In this document: piece by piece, positions 1-8,604 of the stretch | How positions within the stretch are numbered: position 1 is the first letter of the stretch | Layout: the number at the start of each line of letters is the position of its first letter | Source of the DNA: Lentibacter sp. | GTDB taxonomy: Bacteria; Pseudomonadota; Alphaproteobacteria; Rhodobacterales; Rhodobacteraceae | Direction: 5' to 3' | NCBI GenBank assembly: GCA_016744435.1 | Contig: JADGEJ010000017.1 | Location: forward strand, 1 to 64,000 | DNA: 64,000 nt | Notes under the pieces: model-generated | What the model saw: the letters and a program-made list of their open reading frames with translations, nothing else | Database searches by the model: none | What the model was told of the DNA's origin: nothing | Made by a program: the position numbers and the translations under genes

Positions 1-843
1 GCCTCCGCCGCCGCCTCCGCCTCCTCCTCCGCCGCCTCCGCCTCCTTCGCCGCCGCTTGGCGTGCTGTGCAGCAAGACTGCGCGCTGCTTGCAGAGGGGG
101 CCGCGCCGCTTACCGCTCCCCTGTGGCACGGTGAGGATAACCCGTTCGCTGACATCTGGGCCATGACCAAAACAAAGGTGCCGCAGCAGGCCGAGGGCGA
201 CTGGGCCTTCTGGCTTAGCTGGTATCAAAACCAGCTCGACGGCACCCCGATGCCAGACCAACTGCTGCTCGCCATCGCCAAGATTGACCCCAAGACATGG
301 GACAAAGGCGCTCAAGAGGTGAACCCGATTGTGAACGAGATGTGGCGGGAGTATGGGGCGCAAGACGCTTTACTGCCTGCATTGGAGCCAATGGAGAGGG
401 CCTTAGAGCGCAATGCGAAAGTGGTTCGGCAACAGCTGTTGACACTTTCCGTGTTTGTAGAAGAAGAAACCCGCATTTTGCGCGGTCGGAATACAGAAAG
501 TGACCGTGAAGCAGAACGGATGGCGCACCGTATTGAGCTGCTTAGTGTCATCTCTTCAAGCGTTGAGCGTATGCTTGAAGCTTTAGACAGCCCTGATTGT
601 GACACTGGTTCGGCCCTTGTTGTGATCGCTGACAATTTGCCAGCTATCGCGGATAAAGTGGAAGAACTCGACAAAGACGAAGGTGCTTACCAAACGAGCG
701 CACCTATCAAGTCGATGGCTGAGACGATAAAGCACTTAACGGAAGCGGGCACACCCGGGCATGTCGCGGTGGGAATGGCTGCAGCGGATGTTGTCGTTCA
801 CAAAGCGAAGGGCTTTCTCAAGAAGAAGCCAAAGAAGGGTTAA
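1..843 (+). CDS. Hypothetical protein, 5' end cut by window edge
   Basis: The frame is open from the first base to the TAA at 841-843, so the true start may lie outside the window; an internal GTG at 67 is possible. Bases 1-57 are a degenerate GCC/TCC trinucleotide run that reads as Ala/Ser in this frame and poly-Pro in the next frame. The rest is a soluble, helix-rich, acidic protein with a Trp-rich stretch near residue 50 after the GTG, and it ends in a basic Lys-rich tail (KKKPKKG). There is no signal peptide or membrane segment after the GTG. I do not recognise the family. It lies about 90 bp upstream of murB on the same strand. Confidence 0.6.
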   Translation, partial: ASAAASASSSAASASFAAAWRAVQQDCALLAEGAAPLTAPLWHGEDNPFADIWAMTKTKVPQQAEGDWAFWLSWYQNQLDGTPMPDQLLLAIAKIDPKTWDKGAQEVNPIVNEMWREYGAQDALLPALEPMERALERNAKVVRQQLLTLSVFVEEETRILRGRNTESDREAERMAHRIELLSVISSSVERMLEALDSPDCDTGSALVVIADNLPAIADKVEELDKDEGAYQTSAPIKSMAETIKHLTEAGTPGHVAVGMAAADVVVHKAKGFLKKKPKKG

Positions 844-934
844 GCCCTTCTAGTCACAGCGTCACTCTCGACCAAAGTTGCACGCTTGAATTTAATGCAG
901 TAGGGCATTTGCAAACAGTGTGAGCGGTGATCAG

Positions 935-1873
935 ATGTCAGGTAATTTACCAGAGGTGCGGGGCAAGCTTGTTGCCAGTAAAGAGCTGAGCGAGTTGACG
1001 TGGTTGCGCGTGGGCGGGCCGGCAGACTGGTTGTTTATGCCTGCTGACGTTGAGGATTTGGCGCAGTTTTTGGCGGCTTTGAGCGGCGATGTTGCGGTGT
1101 TTCCGATGGGGGTTGGCAGCAATCTGATCGTGCGTGACGGGGGCCTGAGGGCTGTTGTTGTCAAGATGGGCCGCGGGTTTAACCACATCGAAGTTGAGGG
1201 CACACGTGTGCGGGCGGGCGTTGCGGCGCTTGATGCGCATGTGGCGCGCCGCGCGGCGGATGCGGGTGTTGACCTGACGTTTTTACGCACCATCCCCGGC
1301 GCGATTGGCGGGGCTGTGCGGATGAACGCGGGGTGCTATGGCCGCTACACGGCGGATGTTTTCGTTGAGGCCAAGGCCGTGACGCGCGCAGGCGAGGTTG
1401 TCACGCTCACAGCGGATGATCTGCAGTTTCAGTATCGCCAGACCACATTGCCTGAGGGTTGGGTGATCGTGGAAGCGACGTTTGAGGCCCCATCGGGCGA
1501 GCCGGAAGTGTTGCACGCGCGGATGGAGGCTCAGCTTAAGAAGCGCGATGAGACACAACCGACCAAGGAACGCAGCGCGGGCAGCACATTTCGCAACCCT
1601 GCTGGCTTTAGCTCAACAGGGCAGGCGGATGATACCCACGACTTGAAAGCCTGGAAGGTTATCGACGACGCTGGCATGCGCGGGGCGCGGGTTGGCGGCG
1701 CTCAAATGAGCGAGATGCACTCCAACTTTATGATCAACACAGGTGGCGCAACTGCCGCAGACCTTGAGAGTTTGGGTGAAGAGGTGCGAAAAAAGGTTTA
1801 CGATTCAAGTGGAATAGAGCTAAAGTGGGAAATTATGAGGGTCGGCGAACCGGCTCCAGAGCACGAGTACTAA
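935..1873 (+). CDS. murB: UDP-N-acetylenolpyruvoylglucosamine reductase (MurB)
   Basis: MurB is the FAD-dependent NADPH reductase that makes UDP-MurNAc in cytoplasmic peptidoglycan precursor synthesis. The protein shows the N-terminal FAD-binding features [12 protein letters not shown] and [14 protein letters not shown], the [15 protein letters not shown] segment, and the C-terminal SAGSTFRNP stretch typical of MurB. The ATG at 935 is chosen because it has GAGCGG at about 6 nt and gives the N-terminus usual for the group; a GTG at 920 is in frame. The length of about 312 aa fits the family. The gene opens the division cluster upstream of the ddl remnant and ftsQ. Confidence 0.95.
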   Translation: MSGNLPEVRGKLVASKELSELTWLRVGGPADWLFMPADVEDLAQFLAALSGDVAVFPMGVGSNLIVRDGGLRAVVVKMGRGFNHIEVEGTRVRAGVAALDAHVARRAADAGVDLTFLRTIPGAIGGAVRMNAGCYGRYTADVFVEAKAVTRAGEVVTLTADDLQFQYRQTTLPEGWVIVEATFEAPSGEPEVLHARMEAQLKKRDETQPTKERSAGSTFRNPAGFSSTGQADDTHDLKAWKVIDDAGMRGARVGGAQMSEMHSNFMINTGGATAADLESLGEEVRKKVYDSSGIELKWEIMRVGEPAPEHEY

Positions 1874-1953
1874 GCAGGCACGACCTAAGAACATATAGAC
1901 TAAATACTAACGAGGGCCGCTAAATAGGCCCCGAATTTGAGGCGGAAATTGGG

Positions 1954-2217
1954 ATGTCGAGCAGGACAACCCCGAAAGGTGTGGTGTTGATGGGCGAGCC
2001 ATCGGCTGAACGTGAGGTTTCTCTCGCGTCGGGCTGTGGGTGTGCTGTGGCGCTGCGCTGTGAGGGCAGCAACGTAGTTAAGTTGGGCGCGGGGCAGGGT
2101 GTTGCCGGGCGCCCGCATGCGTTGGCCTCCGTGTATGCTGCGTATGCTGCTGCTATCGGCCTCAGCTTTGGCGCGTTTTGTGCCGGCACGGTGGAGGGCG
2201 TCTCATGCACCAGATGA
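1954..2217 (+). pseudogene. ddl: Remnant of D-alanine-D-alanine ligase (ddl), internal deletion
   Basis: The 87-codon open frame sits exactly where ddl is found between murB and ftsQ. Residues 1-45 match the Ddl N-terminus (LMGEPSAEREVSLASG, normally MGGPSAEREVSL). The last 20 or so residues (LSFGAFCAGTVEGVSCTR) resemble the usual Ddl C-terminus (..FxxxCxxxVEDASCxR). The roughly 220 residues between them, including the ATP-grasp and ligation residues, are missing, although the frame is kept. Replacements such as Gly to Glu in the glycine-rich motif and new Cys residues also point to decay. The product cannot be a working ligase, so another copy would be needed elsewhere. The 3' end overlaps the start of ftsQ. 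Confidence 0.8.
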
Positions 2218-3107
2218 ACGCGGCAAAACCCGCCCAAAACAAACGAATTCAGAAAGCCGACCCAGCCCCAAGCCGTTGGGCTTATCGCTTTGAGCGGTTG
2301 ATGCTGACACCCGTGTTCCGCCGCGCTATGCGTGTTGGCCTGCCGTTTGGTGTTTCGCTCATGTTGGGGCTTGCATACTTTGCCGACGAAGGCCGTCGTG
2401 ACGGCTTCAACATGGCGATCCTTGATGTGCAGAGCGAGTTCCAAAATCGCCCCGAGTTCATGGTGAACCTGATGGCTGTGGATGGCGCGGGCACTCTTGT
2501 TGCTGAAGACATCCGCGAGATTGTACCGCTTGATTTTCCGCTCAGCTCATTTGAGCTTGATCTGGAGACCATCCGCCAAAATGTGGCTGGACTGGCCGCT
2601 GTCAAAAAAGTGACTGTGCGGATCAGAACTGGCGGTGTGCTGCAGATCGACGTGACTGAGCGTCAGCCAGTTGCGATCTGGCGGACATATGACGGGATTG
2701 ATCTGATAGACGACGAAGGCGTTGCATTTCGAGCGCTTCCGAGCCGGACAGACCGCCCTGATCTGCCGCTGATTGCAGGCGAGGGTGCCGCAGAATACCT
2801 GAACGAAGGCATGGCCATCATTCGCGCCGCCGCACCGCTTCATAAGAGAATGCGCGGTTTGGCCCGTATCGGTGAGCGGCGTTGGGACGTGGTGCTTGAT
2901 CGCGGTCAACGCATCATGCTGCCCGAGAAAAGCCCCGTGCAGGCGTTGCAACGGGTTATGGCGCTTAACAGTGCCAGAGATTTGCTTGGCCGCGACGTTG
3001 CGGCTGTTGATATGCGGCTGGCGAAACGGCCAACCATCAGATTGAACGAGGACGCGGTTAAGCAGAGGTGGAAAGCCCGAGCAACCGAGGCAGGGGTAAC
3101 ACAATAA
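2205..3107 (+). CDS. ftsQ: Cell division protein FtsQ
   Basis: FtsQ is a bitopic divisome protein linking early and late division proteins. It has a cytoplasmic N-terminus ending in the PAPSRWAYRFERL stretch typical of Rhodobacteraceae FtsQ, one membrane segment at about residues 42-58 (VGLPFGVSLMLGLAYF), a POTRA domain (MAVDGAGTLVAEDIREIV) and the periplasmic beta domain (VTERQPVAIWRTYDG, IDDEGVAF). The ATG at 2205 is preferred over an in-frame upstream codon at 2178 because GGAGGG lies 6-11 nt before it. The gene overlaps the ddl remnant by 13 nt and shares one base with ftsA (TAATG). Confidence 0.93.
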   Translation: MHQMNAAKPAQNKRIQKADPAPSRWAYRFERLMLTPVFRRAMRVGLPFGVSLMLGLAYFADEGRRDGFNMAILDVQSEFQNRPEFMVNLMAVDGAGTLVAEDIREIVPLDFPLSSFELDLETIRQNVAGLAAVKKVTVRIRTGGVLQIDVTERQPVAIWRTYDGIDLIDDEGVAFRALPSRTDRPDLPLIAGEGAAEYLNEGMAIIRAAAPLHKRMRGLARIGERRWDVVLDRGQRIMLPEKSPVQALQRVMALNSARDLLGRDVAAVDMRLAKRPTIRLNEDAVKQRWKARATEAGVTQ

Positions 3108-4435
3108 TGCTAGAGCTCTACGAATCTCAACGGGCCATGCGCACGATGCGCAAAGCAGCAATGCAACGCGGTGTTGTGGCTATTCTGGATGTCGGGAGCA
3201 GCAAGATCGCTTGTTTGGTGCTGCGCTTTGATGGAAGCGACATGGCCGACGAAAGCGCTATGTCCCTTGCGGGGCAAGCGGGCTTTCGGGTGATCGGGGC
3301 GGCGACAACCCGCTCGCGTGGCGTACGCTTTGGCGAGATCGAGATGATGGCTGAGACAGAGCGCGCCATTCGCACGGCTGTTCAGGCGGCGCAGAAAATG
3401 GCCAACATTCGTGTTGATCACGTGATCGCCTGTTTCTCGGGCGCTGACCCGCGTTCTTACGGCCTCGTCGGCGAAGCCGAGCTTGAAGGCCATGTTGTGA
3501 CGGAGCAAGACGTCAGCCGCGCGCTGAGCTCTTGTGATGTTCCGGATATCGGGCAAGGCCGCGAGGTGTTGCATGCGCAGCCTGTCAATTTCGCGCTAGA
3601 TCACCGCTCAGGTCTGGCTGATCCGCGTGGCCAGATGGGCCAGCGCTTGGCTGCAGACATGCACATGCTAACGGTTGATGCCGTCGCTGTGCAAAACCTC
3701 GCGCAATGTGTGCGCCGCTGTGACTTGGAACTCGCTGGCATCTATTCATCGGCCTATGCAGCAGGATATGCGGCCCTTGTCGAAGACGAACAAGAACTGG
3801 GCGCGGCCTGTATTGATATGGGCGGTGGCTCGACTGGCGTGTCTATCTTTATCAAGAAGCACATGATCTATGCAGATGCCGTGCGCCTTGGCGGCGACCA
3901 CGTGACCGGCGATATTTCAATGGGGCTGCAAGTTCCGATGGCTTCGGCCGAGCGTATAAAGACATTTTACGGCGGCGTTGTCGCAACCGGCATGGACGAT
4001 CGCGAGATGATCGATACGGGCGGTGATACGGGGGACTGGGAGCATGACCGACGCTCTGTCAGCCGGACAGAACTGATCGGGATCATGCGGCCACGGGTTG
4101 AGGAAATTCTCGAAGAAGTGCGCGCCAAGCTTGATGCTGCAGGCTTTGACCATCTTCCAAGCCAGCAGATCGTGTTGACGGGTGCTGCGAGCCAGATCCC
4201 GGGGCTTGATGGGCTGGCGAGCCGTATTCTTGGCCAGCAAGTGCGCCTCGGGCGGCCGTTGCGCGTGCAGGGTCTTCCGCAAGCGGCCACGGGGCCGGGC
4301 TTTGCCAGCGCTGTTGGGCTGTCTTTGTTCGCGGCACATCCGCAAGACGAATGGTGGGATTTCGAGCTTCCAGTAGACCGCTACCCAGCACGTTCACTCA
4401 AGCGCGTGATGCGCTGGTTCCGCGACAACTGGTAA
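3107..4435 (+). CDS. ftsA: Cell division protein FtsA
   Basis: FtsA is the actin-like ATPase that tethers FtsZ to the membrane. The protein shows the phosphate-1 motif AILDVGSSKIACLV near the N-terminus, the phosphate-2 motif ACIDMGGGSTGVSIF, and the adenosine motif IVLTGAASQIPGLDGLA. The C-terminus is basic and amphipathic (SLKRVMRWFRDNW), as expected of a membrane-targeting helix. The start at 3107 overlaps the ftsQ stop by one base and follows GAGGCAGGGG; an in-frame upstream codon at 3068 lies inside ftsQ. The length of 442 aa is normal for the group. Confidence 0.95.
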   Translation: MLELYESQRAMRTMRKAAMQRGVVAILDVGSSKIACLVLRFDGSDMADESAMSLAGQAGFRVIGAATTRSRGVRFGEIEMMAETERAIRTAVQAAQKMANIRVDHVIACFSGADPRSYGLVGEAELEGHVVTEQDVSRALSSCDVPDIGQGREVLHAQPVNFALDHRSGLADPRGQMGQRLAADMHMLTVDAVAVQNLAQCVRRCDLELAGIYSSAYAAGYAALVEDEQELGAACIDMGGGSTGVSIFIKKHMIYADAVRLGGDHVTGDISMGLQVPMASAERIKTFYGGVVATGMDDREMIDTGGDTGDWEHDRRSVSRTELIGIMRPRVEEILEEVRAKLDAAGFDHLPSQQIVLTGAASQIPGLDGLASRILGQQVRLGRPLRVQGLPQAATGPGFASAVGLSLFAAHPQDEWWDFELPVDRYPARSLKRVMRWFRDNW

Positions 4436-4785
4436 CAGGCTGGCGGGCGTCAAAAAGCCTGTGGCTTTGGTCTTCGTGATGTGTTAACTTTCTCCTAACG
4501 CTCCCTAGAGATGCGAAATGGCCGAGCAGGGCCCAATATCAGAATTACCCTATATAGCACCCCTTGCGAGCGGTGTCATTTTCTTCGTCTTGTGTCGAGT
4601 ATCGCTCTTTCCGCTAGATTTCGACATTTGAGCGAAATACCGCGAGTCGACGTCTTATTCTTGCCATATTTTGTGGTTTGAGGCCTTTTTTTACGTGACG
4701 ATGGGGCCGTCGCGCGCTAGAAAAGGGGTGGAACAGGCAGAAAACTCACCCGCGAATGCGGAAATGATATCAGGCGGACAGACAT
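4436..4785 (+). other. Long ftsA-ftsZ intergenic region, likely ftsZ leader
   Basis: This 350-bp gap is unusually long for the cluster and contains no supported gene. It is AT-richer than its neighbours and likely carries ftsZ promoters. A GAGTC sequence (GANTC class, the CcrM methylation target of alphaproteobacteria) lies near 4645, and a CtrA-like half-site pair lies at 4484-4498. Short ORFs here are not supported by any homology that I can recognise. Confidence 0.5.
4484..4498 (+). promoter_or_regulatory. Candidate CtrA-type binding site upstream of ftsZ
   Basis: The sequence reads TTAA-N7-CTAA, one base off the alphaproteobacterial CtrA consensus TTAA-N7-TTAA, and lies about 290 bp before the ftsZ start. 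CtrA control of ftsZ is known in Caulobacter; its use here is an inference from the motif alone, and a match this short can occur by chance. Confidence 0.35.
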
Positions 4786-6420
4786 ATGACACTCAATCTC
4801 ACAATGCCCGGACAGGAAGATCTGAAACCACGGATCACAGTGTTCGGCGTCGGCGGCGCAGGCGGTAACGCTGTAAATAACATGATCGAGAAAGAACTCG
4901 ACGGCGTTGATTTCGTAGTTGCCAACACAGACGCACAGGCGCTTCAGCAAACCAAGTCACCCAGCAAGGTTCAGCTCGGCGTGAAGGTTACAGAAGGCCT
5001 TGGCGCGGGGGCGAAGGCGACCATCGGTGCCGCGGCTGCCGAAGAGAGCATTGAGCAAATCGTCGATCATCTCGCGGGCGCGCACATGTGCTTCATCACC
5101 GCAGGTATGGGAGGCGGCACCGGTACAGGCGCCGCACCGATCATCGCGCAAGCCGCGCGCGAACTTGGCGTTCTGACAGTTGGTGTTGTCACCAAGCCAT
5201 TCCAGTTTGAGGGTGCCAAGCGCATGCGTCAGGCTGAAGATGGTGTGGAAGCGTTGCAAAGGGTTGTCGACACGCTGATCATTATTCCAAACCAGAACCT
5301 GTTCCGTCTGGCCAACGAAAAAACCACATTCACCGAAGCCTTCTCGCTTGCCGATGATGTGCTTTACCAAGGTGTCAAAGGCGTCACTGACCTGATGGTG
5401 CGCCCGGGCCTTATCAACCTCGACTTTGCTGATGTTCGCGCCGTGATGGACGAGATGGGCAAAGCCATGATGGGCACAGGCGAAGCGACTGGCGAAGACC
5501 GCGCGACGCAGGCCTCGGAAAAAGCCATCGCCAACCCGCTGCTCGACGAGATCAGCCTGCGCGGTGCGAAGGGTGTTCTCATCAACATCACTGGCGGCCA
5601 CGATCTTACGCTCTTCGAGCTTGACGAAGCGGCCAACCGCATTCGCGAAGAAGTTGATCCGGAAGCCAACATCATCGTTGGTTCAACGCTCGATACTTCT
5701 ATTGAAGGTGGCATGCGCGTGAGCGTTGTCGCGACAGGCATTGATGCGCGTGATGTGCAGCACGACATGCCGGTTCCGCGTCGCTCACTGGCAGAACCGC
5801 TACGCCAGAAAGTTGCCGCTGAAGCCGAGCCTGTAGAAGAAATGCCTGCGCCACAGCCTGCTGTTGCCGCTAGCGAGCCTTCGCTTTTCAATCAGGTTGA
5901 CGTAGAGCACTCGGCTTCTGAAGATCAGATGGAAGACATTTTCGCGACGGCCCCTGCGCAACAAGTGGCTCCTCAGCCAGCGCCGCAACCGCAGCCAAGA
6001 GCACCTTCCTATGCATCAAGCGACGATCTTCCGCCGCCAGCTTATCAGCCACAAGTGCAGCAAGAAGAAACGATCGACGCGGCTCCTGAGGCCTTTGTTG
6101 CTCCGCGCGCCCCTGCACCCGGAACGCCCTCACCAGAGGCGATGGCGCGCTTGAAAGCGGCTGTTCACGGCAGTCAGGCAGCGACGCCTGCACCGGAAAC
6201 TGCTGAAGACAAGCCGCGCTTTGGCATCAACTCACTGATCAACCGGATGACTGGCCATGCTGCTGAAGGGCACCCTCAGAGCGCAGCTTCGGCACCCCGC
6301 GCAGCTGCTCCAGCACCCCGCGCGCAGCCTCAAGTGAGCAATGCAGCGCCAGAGCCACAGGCCGATGCTGATCAGGAACGGATCGAAATTCCGGCCTTCC
6401 TGCGCCGTCAAGCCAACTAA
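4786..6420 (+). CDS. ftsZ: Cell division protein FtsZ
   Basis: FtsZ is the tubulin-like GTPase that forms the division ring. The nucleotide-binding [15 protein letters not shown] occurs at residues 20-34, the tubulin signature [10 protein letters not shown] starts at about residue 109, and the GTPase catalytic NxDxxD-type region follows ([11 protein letters not shown]). Residues from about 330 to 520 form a long, low-complexity linker rich in Pro, Ala, Gln and Glu. The C-terminal peptide [10 protein letters not shown] is the FtsA/ZipA-binding tail. The length of 544 aa, caused by the long linker, is common in Rhodobacterales. Confidence 0.97.
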   Translation: MTLNLTMPGQEDLKPRITVFGVGGAGGNAVNNMIEKELDGVDFVVANTDAQALQQTKSPSKVQLGVKVTEGLGAGAKATIGAAAAEESIEQIVDHLAGAHMCFITAGMGGGTGTGAAPIIAQAARELGVLTVGVVTKPFQFEGAKRMRQAEDGVEALQRVVDTLIIIPNQNLFRLANEKTTFTEAFSLADDVLYQGVKGVTDLMVRPGLINLDFADVRAVMDEMGKAMMGTGEATGEDRATQASEKAIANPLLDEISLRGAKGVLINITGGHDLTLFELDEAANRIREEVDPEANIIVGSTLDTSIEGGMRVSVVATGIDARDVQHDMPVPRRSLAEPLRQKVAAEAEPVEEMPAPQPAVAASEPSLFNQVDVEHSASEDQMEDIFATAPAQQVAPQPAPQPQPRAPSYASSDDLPPPAYQPQVQQEETIDAAPEAFVAPRAPAPGTPSPEAMARLKAAVHGSQAATPAPETAEDKPRFGINSLINRMTGHAAEGHPQSAASAPRAAAPAPRAQPQVSNAAPEPQADADQERIEIPAFLRRQAN

Positions 6421-6441
6421 TAACGATCACATTACGCTAGG

Positions 6442-6472
6442 AAAGCCGCTCCGGAATGGGGCGGCTTTTTTG
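6442..6472 (+). terminator. Rho-independent terminator after ftsZ
   Basis: An 8-bp stem (AAAGCCGC / GCGGCTTT) with an 11-nt loop is followed by a T run, 21 bp after the ftsZ stop. It separates ftsZ from lpxC. Confidence 0.8.
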
Positions 6473-6562
6473 TTTGATAACAAGTGGTTAGTTTTGAGCA
6501 AGCGGGGTTTTGCCGAGGTGAATCTGGCATGTTTCATCTGGTTACAAAGAGTGAGTTGAGCC

Positions 6563-7537
6563 GTGAGGGCGCATCACCTACATAGGCTCCAACAGAAACC
6601 GCTCGGGCAGATTGTCTTGCAGAACACGATCGACACAACAGTAAGCTTTATCGGAACTGGCCTGCACTCAGGGCGGCCCGCGAAGCTTGTTATCAAACCG
6701 GCGCCTGCAGGGCACGGTGTAAAGTTTGTGCGTGTCGACATTGAAGTTGGCGATGCTGTGGTACCCGCGCGTTGGGACGCTGTTGAGCAAACACAGCTTT
6801 GCACCAAGATCGTTAATGCGAGCGGTGTCTACGTTTCCACGATCGAACATGTGATGGCGGCGCTTGCGGGCTGCGGCATTCACAATGCGCTCCTTGAAAT
6901 CGACGGCCCCGAAGTGCCTATTCTGGACGGCAGCGCTGCCCCATTTGTGCGCAAGATCCTTGAAACAGGCACCCGAAAACTGGAAGAGCCGATCTGGGCG
7001 CTTAAGGTTTTGCGGAGCGTTGAAGTGCACCGCGGTGAGGCTTGGGCGCGTTTGAGCCCGGCTGATGAGATGAAAATCGACTTCAGCATCGACTTTGAAG
7101 ATGAGGCAATTGGCCAACAACACAAAGCGTTGAACATGGCCAACGGATCATTTGTGCGCGAGCTTTGCGATAGCCGCACTTTCTGTCGCCAGTCAGATGT
7201 TGATGCGATGCGTGAAAACGGACTGGCCCTTGGTGGCACGCTTGAAAACGCTGTCGTTGTTGAGGGCAATAAAGTGCTTAGCCCGGGCGGCCTGCGCCAT
7301 AGTGACGAGGCCGTACGCCACAAAATGCTTGATGCCCTGGGTGACTTGGCTCTCGCGGGCGCGCCTATTTTGGGCGTCTACACGGGCTCACGGGCTGGCC
7401 ACGCGATGACAAATGCCCTTTTACGCGAGCTGTTTGAGAGTGAAGGCGCCTATTGCTTTGTGCGTTGCACCCCCGCGATAGCGGCCCGCCTGCCGGGTGC
7501 TGGCGTGCATCTGGGCGAAATGCCGGAAGTGGCCTAA
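6563..7537 (+). CDS. lpxC: UDP-3-O-acyl-N-acetylglucosamine deacetylase (LpxC)
   Basis: LpxC is the zinc amidase for the committed step of lipid A synthesis, acting in the cytosol. The protein shows FIGTGLHSGRPAKLVI near the N-terminus, the zinc-ligand region EHVMAALAGCGIHN, DGPEVPILDGSAAPFV, and the second metal/catalytic region HKMLDALGDLALAG with the later GHAMTNALLREL. The GTG start at 6563 gives about 18 extra residues compared with typical homologues. A later start such as the TTG at 6617 would fit the family better, but no strong ribosome site decides it. The gene lies downstream of the ftsZ terminator. Confidence 0.93.
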   Translation: MRAHHLHRLQQKPLGQIVLQNTIDTTVSFIGTGLHSGRPAKLVIKPAPAGHGVKFVRVDIEVGDAVVPARWDAVEQTQLCTKIVNASGVYVSTIEHVMAALAGCGIHNALLEIDGPEVPILDGSAAPFVRKILETGTRKLEEPIWALKVLRSVEVHRGEAWARLSPADEMKIDFSIDFEDEAIGQQHKALNMANGSFVRELCDSRTFCRQSDVDAMRENGLALGGTLENAVVVEGNKVLSPGGLRHSDEAVRHKMLDALGDLALAGAPILGVYTGSRAGHAMTNALLRELFESEGAYCFVRCTPAIAARLPGAGVHLGEMPEVA

Positions 7538-7714
7538 CGGGCCTTTTTGTGCATGCGTTTTCCCATGGTGCAATTCATTTCAAAAAGGCTTTGCCTTCCT
7601 AATCTTAAATCGCAGTGGATAGGCGCATTAAGGCATTTTGCCTCACAAATATCTATGCTAGGAATAGCGGAACAAGGCCAAGCGCCGCAAAGTGACCAGG
7701 GTGGGATGACGAGC

Positions 7715-8563
7715 ATGAAAAGCGGAGTTTCTCTTAGCAGAGTTTTCGGCTTTCTTTTGATCGCGCTATTTGTGACGGGCTGTAGCACGGCAGAAAAAGT
7801 GCGCCGTGGCGATGTTCCGCTTGAGGAATTCTCAGCCGAGCAGATTTTTGGTCGCGCTGAGTATGAGATGAGCAAGCGGCGTTATGAAGAGGGCGCGCGT
7901 TATTTCGGCGAGGTCGAGCGCCTCTATCCGTATTCCAGCTGGGCAAAACGCGCTCTGATTATGCAGGCTTTTGCCCACCACAATGACAAAGACTACGAGA
8001 ATTCGCGCTCAGCGGCGCAGCGCTACATTGATTTTTATCCAACCGATGAAGACGCAGCATATGCCCAGTATTTGCTTGCCCTAAGCTACTATGATCAGAT
8101 TGACGATGTAGGCCGCGACCAAGGGTTGACGTTTCAGGCGCTTCAGTCACTGCGCGAAGTTATCGAGCGTTTCCCCGATAGCGAATATGCGCGATCATCT
8201 GTTTTGAAGTTTGATCTTGCCTTTGACCACCTTGCAGCCAAAGAAATGGAAATTGGCCGCTACTACTTGAAGCGCGATCGTTTTGCCGCGTCTATCAACC
8301 GATTCCGCGTGGTTGTGGAAGATTTCCAGACAACCACCCACACGCCCGAAGCATTGCATCGTTTGGTCGAGGCCTATCTTTCGCTGGGACTCAGCAAAGA
8401 AGCGCAAACTGCGGGTGCTATTTTGGGTCACAACTTTGCTGGCTCTGAGTTCTATGAAGACAGCTACAAGCTGCTCACGGGGCAGGGGCTTGAGCCAAAA
8501 CTCTTCAAGGGCAACTGGCTGGCCAAGGTCTACCGTCAGACCGTTAAGGGCGAATGGCTCTGA
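7715..8563 (+). CDS. bamD: Outer membrane assembly lipoprotein BamD (ComL)
   Basis: BamD is the essential TPR lipoprotein of the BAM complex that inserts outer membrane beta-barrels. The N-terminus is a lipoprotein signal peptide ending in the lipobox VTGC. TPR-like helices follow (AEYEMSKRRYEEGARYF, YPYSSWAKRALIMQAFAH, YIDFYPTDEDAAYAQYL, YYDQIDDVGRDQGLT), the last matching the conserved BamD core. The ATG at 7715 is chosen because GGTGGGA lies 8 nt upstream; an ATG at 7706 is also in frame. The 282 aa length fits. It sits between lpxC and recN, a conserved order in the group. Confidence 0.93.
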   Translation: MKSGVSLSRVFGFLLIALFVTGCSTAEKVRRGDVPLEEFSAEQIFGRAEYEMSKRRYEEGARYFGEVERLYPYSSWAKRALIMQAFAHHNDKDYENSRSAAQRYIDFYPTDEDAAYAQYLLALSYYDQIDDVGRDQGLTFQALQSLREVIERFPDSEYARSSVLKFDLAFDHLAAKEMEIGRYYLKRDRFAASINRFRVVVEDFQTTTHTPEALHRLVEAYLSLGLSKEAQTAGAILGHNFAGSEFYEDSYKLLTGQGLEPKLFKGNWLAKVYRQTVKGEWL

Positions 8564-8604
8564 TGAACCATTCGCTTCAGCGCACATGATCCGGAAGGCG
8601 GGCT

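Noticed and set aside
2099-2293. 64-codon frame across the ddl-ftsQ junction
   Set aside because: It overlaps both the ddl remnant and ftsQ in another frame, with an Arg/Pro-rich composition typical of a shadow frame.
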